From JACMJP01 sp046160675 (lineage in GTDB: Bacteria; Bacteroidota; Bacteroidia; Chitinophagales; BACL12): a stretch of 9,830 nt of DNA. The position numbers and the translations under genes are program-made. The first letter of the stretch is position 1. Each line of letters opens with the position of its first letter. Below, piece by piece: positions 6,507 through 9,830 of this stretch. Under the pieces are notes generated by a model. That model was not told where the DNA came from and did not search any database. It saw nothing but the letters and a program-made list of their open reading frames with translations. Location of the stretch: NCBI GenBank assembly GCA_046160675.1, contig JBJXHH010000219.1, positions 1-9,830 on the forward strand. The letters are read 5' to 3'.

Positions 6507-8054
6507 TTAACTCGCCCTTGAAAATGCCTGGTTTGGTTTGTTTTTCAACCTGTTTAATACTTTTTCCCAAAGTTTTTCGTAGGGAATAATTTCCCATTCA
6601 TTTACATTGTTGTTTCCATCGTCGCTGCCTTCACTTAATTTGCGCATATATTTGAAAGCCATCTGTTTTGTCCGTTCATACTTGAAATCTTCCTTCTCCA
6701 TTGTAAGTAACATTTTGAGGAAACAACTGCTCCTGTACGCATCGTCTTTTCGCAGATACCTGCTGCAATAAACACTCAGGGCCTCTGATCTGCTTATGAT
6801 ACCCGCATAATCAGCTTTCTCAAGCATGTAAATTACCTGCAAGACAAGGATTGCTACATTATAACCTTTCTTGTCTTTTGTAAAGTGCGGTACCTCGTTC
6901 AGGAACTTAAGCAATCTGAATTTTCGCCGACTTGCATCTGCAAGAAGATCTTTATTCAGGTTTTCAGTTTCGAAAACATAATTCAGGTAAGCTTCAAAGA
7001 TTTTCCATTTCTCCTGGCGTTCTTCGCTGGTGAATGGGAATCTGGCATGATTAGCCACCTTGAGGAAAATACCTGCCGCATTAATATAATTTTCAGTATG
7101 CATGGCAAGGAGGAAGTAATATTCAAGGAAAGTAAACCAGTTGTTGCTTCCTTCCTGGAACAACTCAAGACATTTTTCTGCATTTTTCTTTCCGCTTTCA
7201 TAGTCCCTAAGTTGCAGGTAGCAGCTTATCTTAATAAGTGCAAGCGTAGCATGACGCAACTTTTGATTAAACGGCTTATTGTCATTGAGGAACTTTTCGG
7301 CGTTTTCACATGCCTCTAATGTGCCTGCATAATCGCCCCTGAGTTGCCTAGCAAGTATGTTAATCTGGAGTCTGGTAAAATGTAATGAATAGGAATCAGA
7401 CAATTCGCAGAGTTTACTTACATCTTCAATATAGGTATCAGCCTTAGCAGCAAGTTCAAGGTCAACACCGGCAGAGGTAGCAAAACCTATGGTAAGTCGC
7501 TGATACTTTTCTTCTGCGGCAATTTCATACTCAAGGTCTTTCATGCTTTTACGGGTAATATCTGCATAAACGTCATAATCTTTCTCATCTCCGTTCAGAC
7601 TGGCATTACTCATCATAATGCGGGAACAGTTTACAATAATGTCGCTGAATCGATAGTTTTGAGCAACTGTAAGAGTCTTTGCGGCAATTTTCACAGCCGA
7701 GTGTCTTGCCCCGCTGCCCAGAAGTATTCGTACCTGGCTCCAATTCTTATTACATGTATAATAAGCGCTGTGATAGTCAGAGAATGATGGATCATTAGCA
7801 TCGAGAAAAAAGAGGGTATTCAGCAGTCGCTTTGTGAAACGGCTTTTCAGTTGTCGGTACTTATCGTCCAGTGGGGTACTGTCATAGAGAACCTTTGCAG
7901 CTTCCTCGTCAGTTTTGAATTTCTCATTAATGAGCCCTTCATAAAACTCATTGAACTTGCTGTCTTTCTTGTTTAATAAGCTTTTGTCAAAAATTTCAAT
8001 CTTACTGATCCGTTTTTTGGTAACGATCTTGCTGATTTCAATTAAAGTTTTCAT
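6507..8054 (-). CDS. Helical-repeat (TPR-like) protein of unknown function
   Basis: A 515-residue, probably cytosolic protein: no signal peptide or membrane segment. It is rich in helix-forming residues, with repeated helix pairs resembling degenerate TPRs, for example LQINILARQLRGDYAGTLEA (229-248), LIKISCYLQLRDYESGKKNA (273-292) and YYFLLAMHTENYINAAGIFL (312-331). The N-terminus (about 1-85) looks like a separate conserved module with KKRISKIEIFD and YRQLKSRFTKRLLNTLFFLD; the C-terminus ends NEWEIIPYEKLWEKVLNRLK. I do not recognise a named family and see no helix-turn-helix or catalytic motif; my impression that similar proteins exist in other Bacteroidetes is unverified. The ATG at 8054 fits the length and promoter. 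A near-ideal promoter and its own terminator imply an independent single-gene transcript. Possible roles include a scaffold or peptide-binding protein. Confidence 0.85.
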   Translation of the reverse strand: MKTLIEISKIVTKKRISKIEIFDKSLLNKKDSKFNEFYEGLINEKFKTDEEAAKVLYDSTPLDDKYRQLKSRFTKRLLNTLFFLDANDPSFSDYHSAYYTCNKNWSQVRILLGSGARHSAVKIAAKTLTVAQNYRFSDIIVNCSRIMMSNASLNGDEKDYDVYADITRKSMKDLEYEIAAEEKYQRLTIGFATSAGVDLELAAKADTYIEDVSKLCELSDSYSLHFTRLQINILARQLRGDYAGTLEACENAEKFLNDNKPFNQKLRHATLALIKISCYLQLRDYESGKKNAEKCLELFQEGSNNWFTFLEYYFLLAMHTENYINAAGIFLKVANHARFPFTSEERQEKWKIFEAYLNYVFETENLNKDLLADASRRKFRLLKFLNEVPHFTKDKKGYNVAILVLQVIYMLEKADYAGIISRSEALSVYCSRYLRKDDAYRSSCFLKMLLTMEKEDFKYERTKQMAFKYMRKLSEGSDDGNNNVNEWEIIPYEKLWEKVLNRLKNKPNQAFSRAS

Positions 8055-8103
8055 ACTTAAATGTTACAGTTTTTGTGTGTTATTTTCTTATTTCTTTGAG
8101 TAA

Positions 8104-8124
8104 TAGACGATAGCTTATCGACTA
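8104..8124. repeat. 21-bp inverted repeat at the predicted mRNA 5' end of the helical-repeat gene
   Basis: Arms TAG-A-CGATA and TATCG-A-CTA around a 3-base GCT spacer pair at eight of nine positions (one A-A mismatch). It begins 9 bases past the -7 element of the leftward promoter, so it could be an operator or form a hairpin at the very 5' end of the mRNA. A related inverted repeat lies at 8496-8514. Confidence 0.5.
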
Positions 8125-8133
8125 ACGTTGTCA

Positions 8134-8164
8134 CAAAAGTATAATACTTCCGTGAAAATGCAAA
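8134..8164 (-). promoter_or_regulatory. Promoter of the helical-repeat gene (TTTG-N19-TACTTTTG)
   Basis: Read leftward, TTTG (8164-8161) is followed after exactly 19 bases by TACTTTTG (8141-8134), a full match to the Bacteroidetes primary sigma factor consensus in both boxes and spacing. Predicted transcription starts near 8127, giving a 5' leader of about 72 bases before the ATG at 8054. It is the best promoter in the window. Confidence 0.8.
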
Positions 8165-8463
8165 TTTTCTTTTAAATACCCTAAAGTGGGTTAAAACCTT
8201 TGCAGTATTGGTGTTTGATAGAAAATTGAACAAAACCTATAAAAAAAACTTAAAACATCATTGTGTCACTTAAATTGATATAAATATTACAATATAATCT
8301 TCGTATATTGCCTTAAAACACTGACTTTTCTAGCACATTTTAATACATAGGTATAATATTTAATGTGTCACCAAACTGAATTTGCTGTATGAGTGATTTA
8401 ATAAAGTCCACCATACTTTAGCACCATCAAACAAAAAGATTCTTAACCCAAAATTCTACCAGT
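8165..8463. other. AT-rich region between divergent transcripts
   Basis: No ORF of note lies here. An inverted repeat with 7-bp arms (CAATATA 8290-8296, TATATTG 8304-8310) and two copies of GTGTCAC (8263-8269 and 8365-8371, 102 bases apart) were seen; either could be chance in such AT-rich DNA. TACTTTAG at 8414-8421 differs from TAnnTTTG at one base and, 50 bases before the short ORF, is the best promoter candidate for it, but no TTTG is at the proper -33 distance. Confidence 0.35.
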
Positions 8464-8529
8464 ATGGCAAAAAGATTTACTCAAATGAACGTTCAGTCGA
8501 TAGTAGTTATCGACATGGACGAGTTGTAA
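8464..8529 (+). CDS. Possible 21-residue small protein ending at a terminator
   Basis: ATG at 8464 opens a 21-codon frame: a basic start (MAKRFTQMNV), a short hydrophobic patch (SIVVI) and an acidic end (DMDEL), then TAA. An in-frame TAG at 8419 with no intervening ATG rules out a longer version. A strong intrinsic terminator follows 40 bases later, so a short discrete transcript of roughly 170 bases is likely. I do not recognise the peptide. It is too short for a confident transmembrane helix, has no leader/core pattern of known modified peptides, and no modifying enzyme is nearby. No Shine-Dalgarno sequence is visible, which is usual here. The alternative is a non-coding RNA with an incidental ORF; the inverted repeat inside the frame would support that view. 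It is divergent from the helical-repeat gene. Confidence 0.4.
   Translation: MAKRFTQMNVQSIVVIDMDEL
8496..8514. repeat. Inverted repeat GTCGATA-N5-TATCGAC inside the short ORF
   Basis: Perfect 7-bp arms, GTCGATA (8496-8502) and TATCGAC (8508-8514), enclose GTAGT. With the preceding A, the left half AGTCGATA also occurs (on the leftward strand) in the inverted repeat at 8104-8124, which likewise continues to TATCG. It could be a second binding site for one regulator or a hairpin in the short transcript. Confidence 0.5.
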
Positions 8530-8569
8530 GACAGTTGGTTTGTTTCATAAATTAGGTTCACGACAAGAA

Positions 8570-8599
8570 AGAGTCCCGCCCGGGACTCTCTCTTTTTTT
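8570..8599 (+). terminator. Strong intrinsic terminator after the short ORF
   Basis: Arms AGAGTCCC (8570-8577) and GGGACTCT (8582-8589) enclose GCCC and are followed by CTC and seven T residues (8593-8599). It must end a rightward transcript, and the only candidate upstream is the 8464 ORF or an RNA covering it. Read leftward, the hairpin is followed by TTTCTT and could partly serve the VOC gene at 8651-9010. The right-arm bases GGACTCTC recur at 8603-8610. Confidence 0.88.
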
Positions 8600-8650
8600 A
8601 TAGGACTCTCTAAATATAATATAAACCCTGTTTTGAGGGGAAAACCCGTT

Positions 8651-9010
8651 TTATATCACACTTTGCCCAAAGGTGAGCAGATTATTGTCCGGATCTAGAA
8701 TTGAAAACTCTTTTTGACCCCAGGGTTTTGTTTCTAAATGGCCTGCCGGATGTATGCTGATATTCTTAGCTAGCATCCTCTGGTACAAGATGTCAATTGA
8801 ATCAGTTCGGATATACACCTGCCCATAGTTTTCATTCGGGTCAAGTTCTTTGAACTCAAAGAAATGTATTTGAATTTCCTCTTTCCGGACCATAAGATAT
8901 CCCTCAAAATCAGAGTTGCCTATGTCAGTGAAACCAAGTTTGTTAAGGTAAAAGTCCTTTGTAATATCCTTGCTTCGCATGGGTAATTTGGGATTAATGT
9001 CTGTTAGCAT
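8651..9010 (-). CDS. VOC-family protein, bleomycin-resistance/glyoxalase-like
   Basis: A 119-residue cytosolic protein of the vicinal oxygen chelate superfamily, at the usual size for a single two-module chain. Recognisable parts: LPMRSKDITKDFYLNKLGFT at 9-28 (first module helix), EEIQIHFFEFKELDPNENYG at 44-63, VYIRTDSIDILYQRML at 65-80 and PWGQKEFSILDPDNNLLTFG at 96-115. This pattern resembles bleomycin-binding resistance proteins, which act as dimers that sequester drug, more than glyoxalase I, but the substrate cannot be told from sequence. His49 and the C-terminal acidic region do not by themselves define a metal site. The ATG at 9010 is the natural start. It lies 206 bases downstream of the DUF1801 gene on the same strand, so probably has its own promoter; no exact TAnnTTTG was found. 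Confidence 0.88.
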   Translation of the reverse strand: MLTDINPKLPMRSKDITKDFYLNKLGFTDIGNSDFEGYLMVRKEEIQIHFFEFKELDPNENYGQVYIRTDSIDILYQRMLAKNISIHPAGHLETKPWGQKEFSILDPDNNLLTFGQSVI

Positions 9011-9162
9011 ACATTTTTAATTGAAATTACTGGTTGAAAGTAAATGATATGTGAGTGAATAAATGAACTTAATATCTAATGCTGACTTGTAATAAATCAA
9101 ACGACCGGATTGCTTCAACACATATCCTTCTCATTTCTCCTTATAAATTAAACGGTTATATC

Positions 9163-9189
9163 TTGTGCTTTCAGATTTGCACAATTTTT
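9163..9189 (+). other. Orphan hairpin with T-run in the 9011-9216 intergenic region
   Basis: TTGTGC (9163-9168) and GCACAA (9179-9184) form a 6-bp stem with a 10-base loop followed by TTTTT. It resembles a weak rightward terminator, but no rightward gene leads into it. It could be chance, a binding site, or the end of an unseen short RNA. The rest of 9011-9216 is AT-rich and shows no gene. Confidence 0.2.
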
Positions 9190-9216
9190 CCATATAATAT
9201 TCACTTATGATATACA

Positions 9217-9600
9217 TCATTTATTCCCTAGTTTTTTCCTTTTGGTTATTAGAATATTTTCTTTTACCCTGTACTTCACAATTTTAGTAATTAAAGAAAG
9301 GGGCAATGGTTTGTCAAACGGAAACTGAACAGCCCCTTTTGAGTTTTTAAACTTCGCAACTTCTTTGGCAAAAGCTTTTAACCCTGAAGGTGCCGGGTAA
9401 AATCCAATGTGATTTTTGGAAGCTGCAAAATGTACCAGGTTTCCCTCTAAATAAAAGGTGGGTATTGCATAACTAATTTTTTCTTCAGCCCCGGGAGCTG
9501 CTTTTTTTATGGTAGCCCGTAGCTGTTGCATCAGTTTTTGCAAAGGCTCCGGAAAACCTGAGATATAAGCATCAATAGTTTCTGGTTTGTTCGCACTCAT
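9217..9600 (-). CDS. DUF1801 (YdhG-like) protein
   Basis: A 127-residue cytosolic protein of the DUF1801 family, sometimes annotated as iron-chaperone-like after a distant YdhG/frataxin relation; the true role is not established. Family blocks from the ATG: KPETIDAYISGFPEPLQKLM near the N-terminus, KKAAPGAEEKISYAIPTFYL with YAIPTF at 44-49, HFAASKNHIGFYPAPSGL (HIGFYP at 64-69) and VQFPFDKPLPLSLITKIVKY. It ends in a basic tail (ITKRKKLGNK). The ATG at 9600 fits the family N-terminus (MSANKPETID); a GTG at 9609 in the same frame would add three residues and has AGGAA upstream, so it cannot be excluded. The gene lies 20 bases after the PhnB-like gene (11 with the GTG start), so the two should be co-transcribed. 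Confidence 0.9.
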   Translation of the reverse strand: MSANKPETIDAYISGFPEPLQKLMQQLRATIKKAAPGAEEKISYAIPTFYLEGNLVHFAASKNHIGFYPAPSGLKAFAKEVAKFKNSKGAVQFPFDKPLPLSLITKIVKYRVKENILITKRKKLGNK

Positions 9601-9620
9601 AAAATCCACTGTGTTTATTC

Positions 9621-9830
9621 CTATTGAGCTTCATTAAAACTTATCATCCAGTTAATGCCAAATTTATCAGTACACATTCCGAAATAATCTCCCCAGAAAG
9701 TTTTGTTCATCGGCATGGTAGCCTGTCCTCCGGTAGCTAGTTTATTGAATAAAGTATCCGCTTCCTCTTTACTTGTTGTATTTAAAGAAATGGAAAAGTT
9801 ATTTCCTTGTTTGTAATCTTTCGCCCATTC
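9621..9830 (-). CDS. PhnB-like VOC protein, C-terminal part
   Basis: Sixty-nine codons plus a TAG enter from the right edge on the complementary strand; the N-terminus lies outside the window. The visible part reads EWAKDYKQGNNFSISLNTTS, then KEEADTLFNKLATGGQATMP, then MNKTFWGDYFGMCTDKFGIN and WMISFNEAQ. This is the C-terminal module of PhnB-like proteins (3-demethylubiquinone-methyltransferase-like VOC family), with the typical MPMNKTFWG and D-K-F-G-x-N-W signature. These are widespread small cytosolic proteins whose substrate is usually unknown; despite the name there is no link here to phosphonate genes. It is first in a leftward operon with the DUF1801 gene. Confidence 0.9.
   Translation of the reverse strand, partial: EWAKDYKQGNNFSISLNTTSKEEADTLFNKLATGGQATMPMNKTFWGDYFGMCTDKFGINWMISFNEAQ

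Noticed and set aside
6885..7319. A 144-codon rightward ORF opposite the helical-repeat gene
   Set aside because: It is antisense to a long frame with consistent helical-repeat character, and its translation shows no family pattern.
4881..8136. Palindrome TTGTGACAA at 4881-4889 and (as TTGTCACAA) at 8128-8136, near two promoters, as a possible shared operator
   Set aside because: TTGT-N-ACAA also occurs inside pckA at 1251-1259, so two promoter-near copies are not convincing evidence of a regulator site.
8464..8529. The 21-codon ORF as a ribosomally made, modified natural-product precursor
   Set aside because: It is very short, has no leader/core boundary, and no ATP-grasp, radical SAM, cyclodehydratase or protease gene lies nearby.
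8651..9830. The VOC/DUF1801/VOC group as an antibiotic-resistance island
   Set aside because: These are ordinary small chromosomal families in Bacteroidetes; no mobile-element, integron or repeat signature flanks them.

Overview
The window looks like a chromosomal segment of a Bacteroidetes bacterium, most likely from the Chitinophagaceae/Sphingobacteriia side. Three kinds of evidence point there. Several genes are preceded by the phylum-specific -7 promoter element TAnnTTTG, once with a correctly spaced -33 TTTG. Shine-Dalgarno sequences are weak or absent at most starts. The gene set (SBBP-type secreted protein, exported SUMF1-fold protein, DUF4159 protein, short CheY-like regulators) is typical of the phylum. 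Base composition is AT-rich, especially between genes. No tRNA, rRNA, CRISPR array, insertion sequence or phage gene was recognised.

Layout. Positions 1-167 hold the start of a leftward secreted beta-propeller-type protein. After a 670-base gap lies pckA (838-2454), ATP-dependent phosphoenolpyruvate carboxykinase with all key motifs and a clear terminator. Next comes a rightward group: an exported SUMF1-fold protein (2656-3450), rsmE (3460-4179; 16S rRNA m3U1498 methyltransferase) and an exported DUF4159 protein (4194-4853). A second rightward unit holds two signalling genes: a single-domain response regulator (4984-5436, GTG start overlapped by an 11-codon upstream ORF) and a REC-PAS protein without a kinase domain (5439-6353). 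They are two bases apart and surely co-transcribed. A leftward helical-repeat protein of unknown function (6507-8054) follows, with a near-ideal promoter and its own terminator. Divergent from it is a 21-codon ORF (8464-8529) ending at a strong intrinsic terminator. The right end holds leftward small genes: a bleomycin-resistance-like VOC protein (8651-9010), a DUF1801 protein (9217-9600) and the C-terminal part of a PhnB-like VOC protein (9621-9830).

How the parts may work together. pckA is core gluconeogenesis and rsmE is ribosome maturation. The REC and REC-PAS pair probably receives phosphate from a histidine kinase encoded elsewhere. The least explained part is 8055-8600. There a helical-repeat protein gene and a short terminator-bounded transcript are divergent, and each carries an inverted repeat built on the same half-site, AGTCGATA...TATCG: one at the predicted 5' end of the helical-repeat mRNA, the other inside the 21-codon ORF. 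This is the best candidate for something undescribed, either a small protein or a regulatory RNA tied to its neighbour, but it rests on inference from sequence pattern alone.
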